NCBI GenBank assembly: GCA_027405735.1
Contig: JAPEHQ010000005.1
Span: 2,790,001 to 2,854,000 of the forward strand
Direction: 5' to 3'
From: Mucor racemosus
Taxonomy: Eukaryota > Mucoromycota > Mucoromycetes > Mucorales > Mucoraceae
Length of the DNA stretch: 64,000 nucleotides
A program made the position numbers and the translations under genes. Numbering within the stretch: position 1 is the first letter of the stretch; each line of letters starts with the position of its first letter. This document shows, piece by piece, positions 48,001 through 60,556 of the stretch. The notes below the pieces were generated by a model that did no database searches, was not told the DNA's origin, and saw only the letters and a program-made list of their open reading frames with translations.

Positions 48001-48547
48001 TGTTTAGGACATAGACTATACTGGGTACATGTATTACTAGTAGAAGTGCTCAAAGGATTATGTAGACATTATTCTTAGCATAGAAGGATGAGTATGAGGT
48101 GATAATGATGTATGCCAATTTTATTTCATTTAGTTATGTTACATTTAGTCTATGATGAAATGGTGTAGCCTGAGATCCTGAAGTGAGCCAATCATGAACT
48201 CGTTCCTGGAAATGGAATTCAACTATTCCATTTGTATCAACATTCACAATCTAAAGTAAATCAAGCATGAAGATCCTATATACTTAACTTGGTCGTATCC
48301 TACTAAACTTGCTATGGCCAACCTATTATATCATCATGTTGTAATCAACTAGTTCTTCAAGAAGATGAAATCATACTTTCATACACTCTGTATTGTAGAC
48401 TCTATATCCACGCTTCCAAAACATATAAATACCCTGAATCCTGATGTCGTTCGAGATGGATTCGTTATCTTTTTACCTACAATATACTCAATAAATATAT
48501 CTAGTTTTAACTTTATTTTCTAGTTATTCATTGTGTATATTTAAACA
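48001..48547 (+). repeat. 3' LTR of the chromovirus
   Basis: 547 bp, the same as the 5' LTR at every position I compared. It is followed by the right target duplication GTCCA (48548-48552). Confidence 0.93.
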
Positions 48548-48552
48548 GTCCA

Positions 48553-48672
48553 TGTGCATCTTGTTATCGTTTTAGCCATATGCATATTCAGTGGGCACAA
48601 CAGTTCAGGATATAGTGTGTAGCCCACCTGGGCACAATGAAATCATCGTGTGCAGCACAGGTCGGCCGTAGT
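48553..48672 (+). repeat. Family Y repeat, locus B unit 2 (right part, truncated)
   Basis: Continues unit 2 after the retrotransposon (CATATGCATATTCAGTGGGC, CACCTGGGCACAA, CAGCACAGGTCGGCCGTA) and stops before the dynein fragment would begin. Confidence 0.85.
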
Positions 48673-49029
48673 GAGATTTAACATAAATAATAGGCAAAAA
48701 ACCTACAGCATTATATTTCATGAACGACACTTTAAAATTAGGTTATTTTAATTATTGCCAAGCGTTTTTGATATGCAATTCCACTGCAATCTTTATTCTT
48801 TTTTCCTTATAAATATACTTAAATAAATATACCTAGTTCTAATTGTATTTTAACCGCTTATCTTAAGCTGACTCATAGGCTCTAATGAAACTCGACTTGA
48901 CTACTCGTAAGACGTAAATCCAATGCTACCTAATATTGATTCGTCTAAAATTAATCTAAGATTAATTGTAGTTTGAAACTCCATAATTGAGGTATCGCTT
49001 TCTAATGTTTAAAAGATATATCCAGTTAA
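48673..49029. other. Repeat-derived spacer
   Basis: No gene seen. 48710-48790 resembles 12190-12290 (ACGACACTTTAAAATTAGGT against its counterpart). The order of these two blocks, family Y then this block then family X, is the same at both loci (11230-12590 and 48673-49030). Confidence 0.5.
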
Positions 49030-50530
49030 GAGCTAGTCTTCCTTTTTTTGGTTCAACAAGAAATATTAGTTTTTCGTTGAGAAAATTACTATCATGGTTC
49101 ACATTTTAGCTCACAGCCAATACTAGCGAAGCTCCAAGATTATTTTGTAAAATTGATCACAAAATGATTCAAAAAACAAAGCCTTTTAATAGCCCAGGAG
49201 CTATAAAGTAAGTAGGTCTAGTGTATTAAATGTTTTATATACCGTTTTAGATGCTGCATTCATTTAAACAAAATGCAAACAAATTTTTCACATTAAATTT
49301 GGCATAAAATGAGATTGAAATTTTGGAGGTTTTTCGAAGATACACCTCAATTTTTATAAAAATGTTTAAAATCAAAATAATGGAGATAATGCACAGCAAA
49401 AGTATCTATCGTTTTAGCTATTGCCGAGCTTTGTAGCTACATTTTTCATAGAGAAAATAAGATTTTTGTCAATTTTATTTTCAAACTCAGAATTTGGGAT
49501 GAGGGTATACAGGGGAAAAACTGAAGTTAGAACCAAGAGTATTCTTTTGTACGCATTTTTGAGGATATCTCCACGAAAAATCAATATTTTGAAAAAAAAA
49601 AAATTAGGCAAGAGAGCTCAACAGCAGCTATGGCATATATGAAGAAAAAATATTGCTCAATTGTTACGCCAGGAGATTATATCAATCTCAAAGCTAAAAT
49701 ATGTACTAAATCATTTAATAAAAATAAAGGAAAACTGTTATAAAATGAAAGAGCACACTAAAACTAAAGAACTTTATTATAAGATCGAACCATCTTCTTT
49801 TATATTCACATTCTCTAATTATATGACCTGTTTAAATGAGTCTATTTATATATATACATATATCCAATCAAATCTAGGTGAAACACACTAGTTCCATATT
49901 CCTGCATACACGGAGCTTCATAACATAATACACAGCAATGTAGAACTTAACATATCAAACTGTGTCGTAATCTTAACCAAGGAATGCACCCAGATCTGTG
50001 GATGCAACATCAATTTAACAAATATTTTGAAATCTACTACAAAAAGGTAAAAAAAAAAAAGTACTCAATTTTTTTATATTCAAATATGTTATAGAGCACT
50101 TCAAAACAAATAAGTTCCATTATTGGAAAATGTTAGTACATCTTAATTATTTGTTGAGATATGAAGGCTCAAAGATATACATTTTTAGCAGTGGATTGGC
50201 GGTAAAAACCTGAAACATAAGCACTAAAAAGATGATAGCAATCGCTAAAGGTAAGGTATTTCCTGGAAATTGTTTTTAGATTAAAGTAGGACATTTCAGG
50301 TACATTGGCATATAAATTGTTTTTTGGTATTGTTTAATAAAAAAAAAAAAAGTCGAGCAAGGAGAAAAAAAATAGATCTCGTTTTTAAGCAAAAAGCAGT
50401 GAGCTTTACGTGACCCTGAACATTTCATGAGGCATAAAATAAATTAAGAACATATCGCATAATGTGGCCAATTTATATGTATTTAGCAATGTCTATGGTA
50501 TATTTTTTAACAAGTGCTTCGTATGGGATC
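49030..50530 (+). repeat. Family X dispersed repeat, copy 3
   Basis: A copy interrupted by the inverted gamma LTR at 49662-50009. Shared blocks include GATTCAAAAAACAAAGCC, GGGATGAGGGTATACAGGGG, ATCTCCACGAAAAATCAATA, and after the LTR TTTAACAAATATTTTGAAAT and AGCAGTGAGCTTTACGTGA. It is closest to the inverted copy 4. Confidence 0.78.
49662..50009 (-). repeat. Solo LTR, family gamma, inverted, with 5-bp target duplication
   Basis: A 348-bp insertion with TGTTACGCC...GATGCAACA ends, flanked by TCAAT (49657-49661 and 50010-50014). Family X copies 1 and 2 read TTCAATTTAAC or CTCAATTTAAC across this point, so the empty site is known. It is the reverse complement of 35493-35866. Polarity is inferred from TATA and AATAAA positions. 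Confidence 0.88.
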
Positions 50531-51746
50531 TGACACAGAAAATCATGTACATAGTAGCTTTTTAAGTTCAACGTTTCGCAAGAAAGCGTTACGTTATACT
50601 GTTATATATTGCGATAACCATTTTTTTTAATAACTGATATGTCTATGTATATGTAGATATAACTCGTTTACTCTCACAAAGCACATTTCTTGGGTATTTC
50701 AAGCAAGTTAGGGTTCGATATATACCAGTATACAGCACAGAAAAAAAGGTTCAGCCATGACCTATGAGCATTTTCAATTTCTAGAGGAAACAGACATAAA
50801 GCGAGGATTATTTGATTTAAAACCAAGTAGCAATCCGAGCACAAGTATGTAAACAAGCGAGCATATTCAAGCGCGATAGTAAGCCTTGCATTGGGTATGT
50901 ATACAAATCCACAGCTTCATATTGATAAAGATGTAATACATTTTACTATTTTGAACGCTACAATTGCAAAAATTGAATGGATTTGCGCTGTATTACACGT
51001 TTGTTTGTTTTCACATCAATCAAATGAGATCTGCATATAGGAAAAATATAGCTAAATAGGAAAACTGGATTTTTTGCATTATTGTCATTAATAAATGGAA
51101 AGCTGTATTCTGTTCAGCTCCTATATTTTCACTTTTATTCGAAGCGATTTTGCATTTGTATCCCTAACTGATGGATATTAATCCCATGCATATTTTGGAT
51201 TAATCGAAATCATTTTTGTAATTTGGAAAATATTGTATGTCATTTAAAATGGCTATATTTTTGTTCTAAAGGATTTTGTAAGACCAAAAAAGAGTTCTAA
51301 TAAAACAATCCAGCAGCTTAGAATATCAATTACATAAGCAGCAAGTAAGAGTAGACATTTTTTTTCATGTCCAAGTACAGTATTAATAAGGAATGCACAT
51401 TTACCATTGGTCTAACAAGAAAATATGGTAGAATTTGATGTACGGTTCTTAAAAATGGAAACAGCAACAGGATTAACGGACAAATTTACTATGCAAGATT
51501 CGAATATTTTAAATGTGATTTTTAAGCAGGTCAGATCAGGTACCAACAATGATCAATATCATGACAAATGCTTTTTTCCATGAACGGTCTTTTAAACTAA
51601 ATGGAATTTGCCTGTGATTTTCCAGAATTGAGGATGACTAAAAGTAAATATAAATAATAGGCTTACTTATTTTTAAATTTTTTAGTCTCCATTCATTAGT
51701 AACTCTTTTTCCCCACACTTTTTATTTTATTCATACAGCAAAGGAA
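50531..51746. other. Intergenic upstream of the VWA8-type gene
   Basis: No gene seen. The last part (51707-51738) is a pyrimidine-rich run ending in TTCATACAG, which could be the promoter leader or a splice acceptor of an unseen 5' exon. Confidence 0.5.
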
Positions 51747-54700
51747 ATGACTTCAAATAATAAGCAAGCAAAGAGACGTCTGAAACAACTTGGAGCCACC
51801 TTAAATCCTTCGAAAGCAGGTTGGTCGGATTCTGAAGACGATGATCTTTTTCATGAAGGTACTTGTTGAATTTTGCAATTGAAATATGCGTGTATTCATA
51901 ATAAAATAGTCGGTATCAAGTCTGTACGCATTGGCGATGTTGTAATGCAAGTCTACCCTGCTGAGAATCCAGAATTGGTTCCTGAGATTCAAGATCCATT
52001 TTATGAGGGTGCTCAAGTAGGTATATCCTTTGAATTACGTAGTATTTTTTAATAACAGTATTTATGTAGGATATACTTAGACATTTAAGATGGATCATGC
52101 AAAAAGATAAGGTACAATTGCACATTATAAAATTGTTGATAAATAGAATAGTTACTGATCCAGCAATCATGCATAGCTCGGTCAAGACATTTTCTTGTTG
52201 GGCCCTCCTGGGCCATTGCGTCGTAATCTTATCATGAAATATGCAGAGATGACACAAAGAGAGTAAGCGATAGTTATTATTATATTTGATTTGAATGCAA
52301 TTATTCAAATATTTTTCCTTTTATAGAATTGAATATGTTGCACTATCAAAGGATGTGACAGATGCAGATTTGAAACAACGAAGAGAACTTCAAAACAGCA
52401 CATCGTTTTATGTGGATCAAGCAGCTGTTAGAGCGGCTATTCATGGTAGAATTTTGGTTTTAGATGGTATCGAAAAAGCAGAGAGAAATGTGTTGCCAAT
52501 TTTGAATAATTTGTTGGAAAATCGAGAAATGTCCTTGGATGACGGTCGATTCTTGACAACTAAAGATGTCAATGATACAACTGATACGAAATTCGAGAAA
52601 GTAAGCCCAAGGTTTTTAGTCTTTGCATTAGGTAGGCTTACTCTACGAATAATAAAAAAAGTAGTGTAATATAAACTAACCTCAAAACTCCAATTTTATT
52701 AAGGTTTACCTGTGCCACCTTATGTCGGATATCCTTTAGATCCTCCGCTTCGTTCCCGATTTCAAAGTAGAGATGTCAAGTCTCCTGAATTCAAGTCGCA
52801 AGTTGATCAAATGCTTAATCTGATAAAGAACAAGAATATATCTAGAGACTTGATTGAAAGATTGATTTCTATCAGTTTAGTTTTGGGTGTTCAAAACGAG
52901 AAGAACAGTAATCGTGAAATAGAAGTTCCTGAATTTCCAATGACAATTGAAAGCCTAGCGCCTCTATTATCCTTGGTTCCTAATATTCATCCAAGGTTTT
53001 TGGTGGATATTTTATATCCATATGCATTGTTGCCTACTTGTGATTTAGAACAGTTGAGTGTAATTGAAGCTGCATTTAGAAGATTTGGAGTTAAATCAGC
53101 TGTAGTTGAAGCTCATATGGAAGCTCGCCAAACATCTTCTGGCTATTCTATTGCTAATATTGACCCTATAAAGACTCAAGATAATATTTCAATTGATGGC
53201 TATCATTATACACATAAAGCTATTGCTTCATTTGCATCAGGTCAATTTGGTGCTATTGGGTTGCCTATTCAATGTGGTCCTTCTCCTTTTAGTCCTGCTG
53301 AATACTTTATCGAAACACCTTATCATCGTGAAATTTTCTCTGCTATGGTCTTGTTACATGCTGGCGGTAAAGATATTTGTTTGGTAGGTACTCATAAAGG
53401 CGTTGGTAAATCTGCTCTTGTAAGACACTTTGCTCGTAATTTGGGCTATACTATCGATTACATTCCATTATATCGTGATATGTCTTCTCGTGATTTACTT
53501 CAACGTAGATCTACTACAGCCAAGGGTGATACAGTTTGGGAGAACTCATTGCTTGTAGAAGCAGCTATTCATGGCCACCTTGCAGTTTTGGATGGCATTG
53601 AGGCATTGTCTTATGGTACTTTGAATACACTTCAGCGCCTGTGTTCTGATCGTGAAACTCAATTACCTGATGGTACTCGATTGATTAGTAGCCATCGTTA
53701 TGCTAAATTAATGCGCAAACAATCTCCTGAAACATTGGAAGCAAAACGTTTAATTCCTATTCATCCTTCATTCCGTATCATGGCATTGGCAAGAGCTGGT
53801 ACAAGTGGTCAAACTGATACCAAGGCTGGATCTTGGCTTACAGCAGAAATTTTGTCCATGTTTCATTTTATTGTAGTTGATTCACTTCCTTCACATGAAG
53901 AGCAGGAAGTTCTCAGTGCTTTATCACCTGGTGTAGATGAAGATAAATTGAGACAATTACTCACATTTGCAAGAAGACTTCGTAGAGATAAAGATGATAC
54001 AATTCGTATGCTATCAAGTGCTTTATCTACTCGTCAATTAATTCGTATTTGTCGTCGTTTGGCATATTTTGAAAATGAAAGCCTGTATATTGCTATCCAT
54101 AAAGCTGCTTTATCCCGTTTTATGCCTGCTGTTGCTCGCGAGGCACTTTCTGCTCTTATGATTGCTAATGGAATTTATCCTCTAAAAGAAGATTCCAATG
54201 CACCTGAGCTTGTTATTGAAGTATTACCATCTAGGGAATCCCCAGAACAAATCCGTATTGGCAATGTAATTGAATCAGTATTTAAGGGTGGTGATCCCAT
54301 GTTGATTCCTAATGTTGTATTCCATGAAAACCCTGCTCATACCGAAATCTTGAAGGAAATGCTCAAGGATTATCAATTAGGTGATCATTTACTTTTGATT
54401 GGTAATCAAGGTGTTGGTAAGAACAAGTTGGCTGATTACTTTTTACAATTATTACAACTACCACGTGAATACATTCAATTGCATCGTGATAGTACTGTAC
54501 AAAGCTTGACTACAACACCAGCAATTGCTGATGGCGTTTTGACTTATGAAGATTCGGCTCTTGTTAAGGCAGTACGTGATGGTACCATTTTGGTTGTTGA
54601 CGAAGCTGATAAAGCTCCTACTTATGTAACTGCGGTTTTAAAGAGTTTGGTTGAAGATGGCCAAATGGTGCTTGGTGATGGTCGTCGTATTATTTCCAAA

Positions 54701-57700
54701 GAATCTGATATTCAAGATAGTCAAAACTATATCATGGTTCATCCTAATTTCCGTATGCTCGTTTTAGCTAATCGACCTGGTTATCCATTCTTGGGTAATG
54801 ATTTTTATCGTGAAATTGGTGATGTTTTCAGTTGTCATGCTGTTGATAATCCGGATATGTTGTCTGAAATGTTCTTATTGCGTAAATATGGTCCTCAAGT
54901 ATCTGAAGATTTGTTGGTCAAGTTATCAAGTGCATTTACTGATTTACGTAAATTAACTGATGAGGGCCTTATCTCATATCCTTACTCTACTCGTGAATTA
55001 GTCAATATTGTTCTTCATTTACAAAATTATCCCGAGGAAGGTATTTCAAAGATTTTACAAAATGTTTTTGATTTCGATCAATACGACCAAGCTTCCAAGG
55101 AATTAGTCATTGAAATCTTTGAAAAACATGGTATTCCTGTTGGTCTTGAGTCTGATTTCTCCATGCATTTGGGTGATGTCTTGTCATTAAACAAACCCTT
55201 GTTATCTGAACAATGGACTCGCGTTCCATCTGCTACTAAACATTTGGCTACCAAGATTCAAACGGAATCTATTGCTGTCCGTGGTGGTTGGGATATTGAT
55301 GTTGGTAAGAAATGGAAGGATCTTGAGCGAAAGGAAGGTAGATCGACCATCTTTTCTGAACAACTATACACATTTGATATCCCCACTCGTGGTGAAGCGC
55401 TTGATATTGCTACCATTGATGATGGTACCTTATTTGTTGTTACTACAAATCCAGTTACACTCCACCGTATTGATCCAAATCATAAACGTTTGGATAGTTT
55501 AGATCTTTACGAATATTTCCCTCTCCAAAGAGCTCCTCCAAGACTTCGTATTTCTGTTATTCGTACAAATACAGGAAGTGTCAAGTATCTCGCTTTACAC
55601 AATCCATCTAATAACGAATTGCTTTGCTGTGATTTCAACAAGAAATCTGTGGTATCAGTTGTGATTCGCGGATTAGAACCTGTCAGATCCATTATGTGTA
55701 ACAATTTGAGTTCTACTGGTATCTTGATGTTCTATCAAGAAGATCAACCCACAATTGCTGTACTTGATTTCAACACTTCTCAACAACATACCTTGACATT
55801 CCCTCAACGTATTAGTCAATTGTATGTCGTTGAACCTAATTTCTGGATTGCTCGTGGAAGTCGTAATGCTAGTATCTATGCTATCATCCCTGAAAAAGAA
55901 GGTGGCCTTCCCAATATCATGGAATCTATTCAAGTTTTGGGTCAGAATGGTCAACCTGTCGGTGAATTAGCTCATATTTATGAACGAGACTTTGCTCCTG
56001 GTACCAAATTTGCACAAAATGCTGATATCAACAAATTTGCATCAATTCTTGAAGGTTGTTCCTATGCTGAATTCTTTGGTGATCGTGGCGTTATTGACGT
56101 TTCTTCTTATATCAAACAACAACAAAGTAATACAGATCAAGATTCTAGAAAAATCAAAGGATATTCTTTGTATTTACAACGTACCCAACAGTTGGCTATT
56201 ATTCAACCGCCCACTGATGGCCGTGCTGAGAGCTCTTTGGATCTTTTGAACCCAAATACTAATCAAATCTGGCGTATCAAAATGCCTTTATCTGTTATAG
56301 GCTCAATGGAAACGCCTGTTCCCACTTACACACAATTCCAAGTAGAAAGATTTGCTGCTACTATGTGTGAATTACCTAATGGTAATCTAGTCACTATGGA
56401 TAATGCTGGTACTGTTCGCATTTGGCAAGTTAGTTCCAACGAAATTTATAAGGCTGCTCAAACATGGAAACAAATGGTTGGTGTTGATCAAAAGGTTTTA
56501 TCGGTCATTTATGAAACTGATGACAAACAACTGGATGATCTTTACGATGAAGCCAAAAAGCTTGCAGGCGATCAAGGCAATAGCGATGCTCAATGTGAAA
56601 ATGATGGTCAAGGACAAGGATCTGGAGGTACTTCTGGTGTAGGTGAAGGTGACGGAGGATCAGGGTCCGGTGGACAAGGTGGAGGAGGAGTCAATGGTTC
56701 TGGTAACAATATGAATGAAGATGGGCGTCAAGAAGCTAGTTTTGAAGATATTGATAATTTAAAACTGGTAAACAAATGACACGAAAACTTGTCGTTACTC
56801 GATTTACTCATATTTTCAATGAATAGAAAACCGCTGGTGATGAGCCTGAAGAAATTACTAAAGCACAAAAGTAAGTTGATTTGAGCATTACACTATGTTC
56901 TTTGATTTATTTATAAATAATTAGGGAAATGCATGATCAAGCCATGGAGAAAATGTTGAAGAAACTTGACATGACTCAATCTGATTTTCAAGTTAGTATA
57001 TTACATCAATTTCGATAGAAGATGCAAAGCTAATATCGTTTTAATATAGCAATACAATACATTCATGGAAAATATTAGACGTGAAGTTCGCGAGCTTCGT
57101 GTTATTTTAGAAAGCGTTGAAGCAAAGAAGCATGAAAGAGTTTGGCTTAAAAACCAATCATCTGGCGATTTAGATGATACTAAAATGTAAGTTGACATAG
57201 AAGTTGAAAAAACACCATGTACTCAAAATTTTACATGTCTAGTATTGAAGGCCTTACTGGTGAAAGAGCCATTTACAAGAAACGTGGTGAAGATGACCCT
57301 GAGCTTGGTTTATTCCAAGATAAACCGAAGAGAATGAATTTTGTCTTTGATTTATCCGCTAGCATGTTCCGTTTTAACACACATGATCGTCGCTTAGAAC
57401 GTTCTATGGAAGTAGCACTCATGTTAATGGAATCCTTCCGTGGTTTTGAACATAAATTTGCATACAAAATTGTAGGCCATAGCGGTGATGGTGCCAACAT
57501 TGAGTTTGTCAGTCCCGGTAAATATCCCAAAACTGAAAAGGAAGCATTTGAAGTGATCAGTAAAATGAAAGCCCATTCTCAATATTGTCTCAGTGGCGAT
57601 AATACTCTTGGTGCAACATCACATTCAATGAAGGAAGTTGTCGAAGAAGAATCGGATGATTACTTTGTCGTTGTCTTGTCTGATGCTAATATTGCCCAAT

Positions 57701-57964
57701 ATAATATTCATCCTAATGATATTGCAAGAATTTTGAAATCTGATGATCGCGTTACTGCACAAATGATTTTCATTGGTAGTATCCAAGATCAAGCAGAACA
57801 GTAAGTGTTATAGCAGTGTATTTGTTGTATTGATTTACTAATTAAACATTGTGTTATCAAGATTAAAGAAGGCATTGGGAAGTCATGCTCACATTTGTAC
57901 AGAGAATAAAGAGCTTCCCAAGATTATCAAATCTCTTTTCCTTTCTTCCATGGTGAAGGGCTAA
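51747..57964 (+). CDS. VWA8-type dynein-like AAA plus von Willebrand A protein
   Basis: Eleven exons: 51747-51858, 51910-52016, 52070-52111, 52177-52262, 52327-52631, 52704-56767, 56827-56870, 56925-56991, 57050-57186, 57243-57800, 57862-57964, giving 1,874 residues. Human VWA8, a matrix-side mitochondrial AAA ATPase, is similar in length. AAA modules lie near residue 96 (LLGPPGPLRR, a P-loop without its Lys), near 445 (GTHKGVGKSAL, intact) and near 785 (GNQGVGKNKL), with Walker B VVDEADKAP near 848. Conserved blocks are LSKDVTDADLKQRRELQ, KAERNVLPILNNLLENREM and YVGYPLDPPLRSRFQSRD. A Gly/Ser-rich stretch is at about 1515-1560. The C-terminal VWA domain has the MIDAS motif DLSAS (about 1688) and VGHSGDG. 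The start MTSNNKQAKRR is basic but is soon followed by SDSEDDD, so a mitochondrial presequence is not obvious and a 5' exon may be missing. Confidence 0.92.
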
Positions 57965-59860
57965 ATTGTAATAGAATAAGTCTTGTAATTAACCAAACAA
58001 TAGAGAATCCCAAATAAAAAAATTAATATGCAGATAACACCACATCCATAATATAAATGCATAATTTACTATATCCCTCAAATTGTTTTCATCTACTTTG
58101 ATGGATTTCAGTTCTACAATAAAAGCATGCATATATCAGTGTTTCTAGTCGACAAATAAAGATTAATACATAACATGAAAGATGAGTTTATTTTAGCTTA
58201 TCATCTACATTTATGGAGCTTAAATGAAATCTTTAATCGTCAAATTTTGGATGTTTACAGATTAAAATTGATGCATTCAAAAAGCAATATCTTAATAAGC
58301 TACTGATGAAGTTTATTGATAACATAACCCACCTGGCTTTCAAGGGGATTACAAATTACATGATACCCATATTTTTTCACCATCTGATATATTGACGTTT
58401 GAACAATTACTGCCCAAAACTAGACATAATTTGACTTTTTTGATTTAAATAGTTGTCTGTAAATCGTACATTTAAAGAATTAGGGAAACATTTTAATCTG
58501 GAGTTTCTCTTTCTCTTATAAAATAGGGAATATTTATTATGCTGATTGAATTCAAGCTTCGATTTCTGGATTTCATGAGTACTTTACATATTGATACCTT
58601 TCCTATTTTCGTAGTGCTGATATATAATGCGGTCAAGATTTATTATCATATAAAAGCATAGATGGATGATTTTTGAGGAAATAAGCCTCCTTTTGCGAAT
58701 AGATTTACCATTGAATCAAAGCAAATGTCTGAGTGTGGTATTCTTTTATTCAATACATTAGCAACTTTTGTTTATATTTATGATATGAGAATATAATCCT
58801 GTATGTAGTGATCATTGTTCTTGGAGACTAATAGAAAAAAAAAAAGAAGAAGTAAATGCTTGATAACAAAAATGTTAAAATCAGTTCTCTTTTGACATGT
58901 ACATTCAACTAGCAGAGTAAAGCATGTTTTACATTATTATTATTATTGACTTGCTGTACGAGATATTCAATAGCAATGATAATTTTTATCTTTAAAATCA
59001 TCTTTATTGCTATATATCCTTCAAATTCAAAGAAGTTATTTATGTATAAAAAAATTTTTTTTGGTTCACAACATTCTGAATATGTAACCTTTTTTTTTTT
59101 TCAAATCTATTTTATACGTAGATATAAATGTCTTTAACGTTTTGATATTTTATGTCATTTTCGGCTACAACCAAGCAGTACAATTTCCGGTATCTCAGAG
59201 TGCTGATTGCCAAATTTTGACAGCTGTTAAATTTAGAACTTGTATGAAGATAAATAGTAATGGAGCCAACCGATGAAAAAAAATTATTATCAAATAAAAG
59301 TTGTATTATAGACTTTGAAACCATATAATATTGTGAACCTAAGTGGATTATATTACAGTATTCTTTTATTTTCATTTTCCCATGGTCTCCAGCAGTATTG
59401 GAGTCGAGCCTTACGAGTTAAGTTTTACTAAAGCCTGCATTAATCTATTTGCAAATGACTTTGTATTCATCTAATTGCAAATGGCCATTTACTATTATTT
59501 CTGAAGGATGGCTTAAGCATCATCATCCCCAAATCAGTAATATAGATAGGAGACTGACATGTCGAATATATATATCTAAACCTGCATAATTACTGTCGAA
59601 GGCGATTTTAATATATATGAGGAGGATAAGCCAAAATATAATATAATATAATATAATAATAAAGACAATGCCATAAATGTTATATAAATATAGCCGAAGG
59701 CCGCCATTAGGTATTTTACTTAAGTTTTATAGGTTTAGTCTATAAGAAACAAATATTAATAAATGTAATAGTAATATATTCATTCAGAAATCTAATAAAC
59801 TACATATATCAAGTTTGTTTAGTAATAAAGTAGATCTTTGTCAAAATATAAGATATACAG
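57965..59860. other. Intergenic, no gene seen
   Basis: About 1.9 kb of AT-rich DNA after the VWA8-type gene. It contains AATAAAAAAATTAA-type polyadenylation signals near 58013, a T-tract at 59090-59101 and an (AATAT)n microsatellite at 59634-59662. The motif GCCGAAGGCC at 59692-59701 is the first of several such motifs to the right. Confidence 0.55.
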
Positions 59861-59935
59861 TAGTCGCGCTATATAAGGCTAACTGTTTGGAAGGGGTTTT
59901 CAGCCTTATATAGAGCATAGCCTTATATAACGTGG
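59861..59935. repeat. Inverted-repeat cluster resembling a DNA-transposon end
   Basis: The sequence AGTCGCGCTATATAAGG is followed by two reversed versions, AGCCTTATATA at 59902-59912 and AGCCTTATATAACG at 59919-59932. They can pair with the first arm (TATATAAGGCT, 59870-59880). The pattern recalls terminal repeats of pogo/mariner-type elements, but no second end or transposase was found. Confidence 0.4.
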
Positions 59936-60380
59936 GTGAATGTTGTATAATTATCACCTTCTACTATCTATACACCACATTCGGTTACACTCTATGAATT
60001 TCATTATTAATTTATACTGTCACTTCGAGCAGTCCTTATTTACTAATCTGTCATTAGTATATAAACCACATCTCATGAATAAAAGAATAAGGGTCAGTTT
60101 AGTTTTGATCTCTTAGTTTGACCCACAGTTGGAAAGCTGACATTTATCAAGACTTTGTTTTATTATTTTTTAATTATTCTAGCATATCAGATATATGTTA
60201 GAATAAAACAATGGCTGTAATATATAAAACAGTACAATTTATGTATTAAGGCTATTTTCATACCTGTACTCATCTTTTCGTAAATGACTAGCTATTGTTA
60301 CTCCCCGATTTGAAAACATACTCCTAAAACATACTCCTGTACTCATCTAATCGTAAATGACCCTCCATTTATGTACCCCG

Positions 60381-60413
60381 ACCTGTACCCAACCTGTACC
60401 CAACCCGTACCCA
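60381..60413 (+). repeat. Three tandem 11-mers
   Basis: ACCTGTACCCA, ACCTGTACCCA, ACCCGTACCCA back to back, preceded by a partial unit. Unusually GC-rich for the surroundings. Confidence 0.85.
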
Positions 60414-60479
60414 TTTTTTTAGCGAACGCTAAATCGTAAATACATTGACCAAGCAACCTTTTTAGTAAAAGAGAATCAT

Positions 60480-60556
60480 AAAAGTAAAACGAGTTGCCGA
60501 AGGCAATGAGTGTAAGTAAAAAAGTAAAACGAATTGCCGAAGGCAATGAGTGTGAG
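60480..60556 (+). repeat. Two tandem ~40-bp repeats
   Basis: Two copies of a unit with AAGTAAAACGA(G/A)TTGCCG then AAGGCAATGAGTGT(A/G)AGT. Each contains the interrupted palindrome GCCGAAGGC. Confidence 0.75.

Larger units (their letters stand above)
42078..48547 (+). mobile_element. Complete Ty3/gypsy chromovirus (LTR retrotransposon), 6,470 bp
   Basis: A full element: 547-bp 5' LTR (42078-42624), one uninterrupted Gag-Pol frame (42682-47718), a purine-rich tract just before the 3' LTR, and a 547-bp 3' LTR (48001-48547). It has TG...CA ends and a perfect 5-bp target duplication. The two LTRs appear identical in a base-by-base reading by eye. The domain order protease-RT-RNase H-integrase-chromodomain places it in the chromovirus clade of Metaviridae-type elements. 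It is nested in a family Y unit. Everything needed for transposition appears intact, so it may be active or only recently silenced. Confidence 0.96.
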
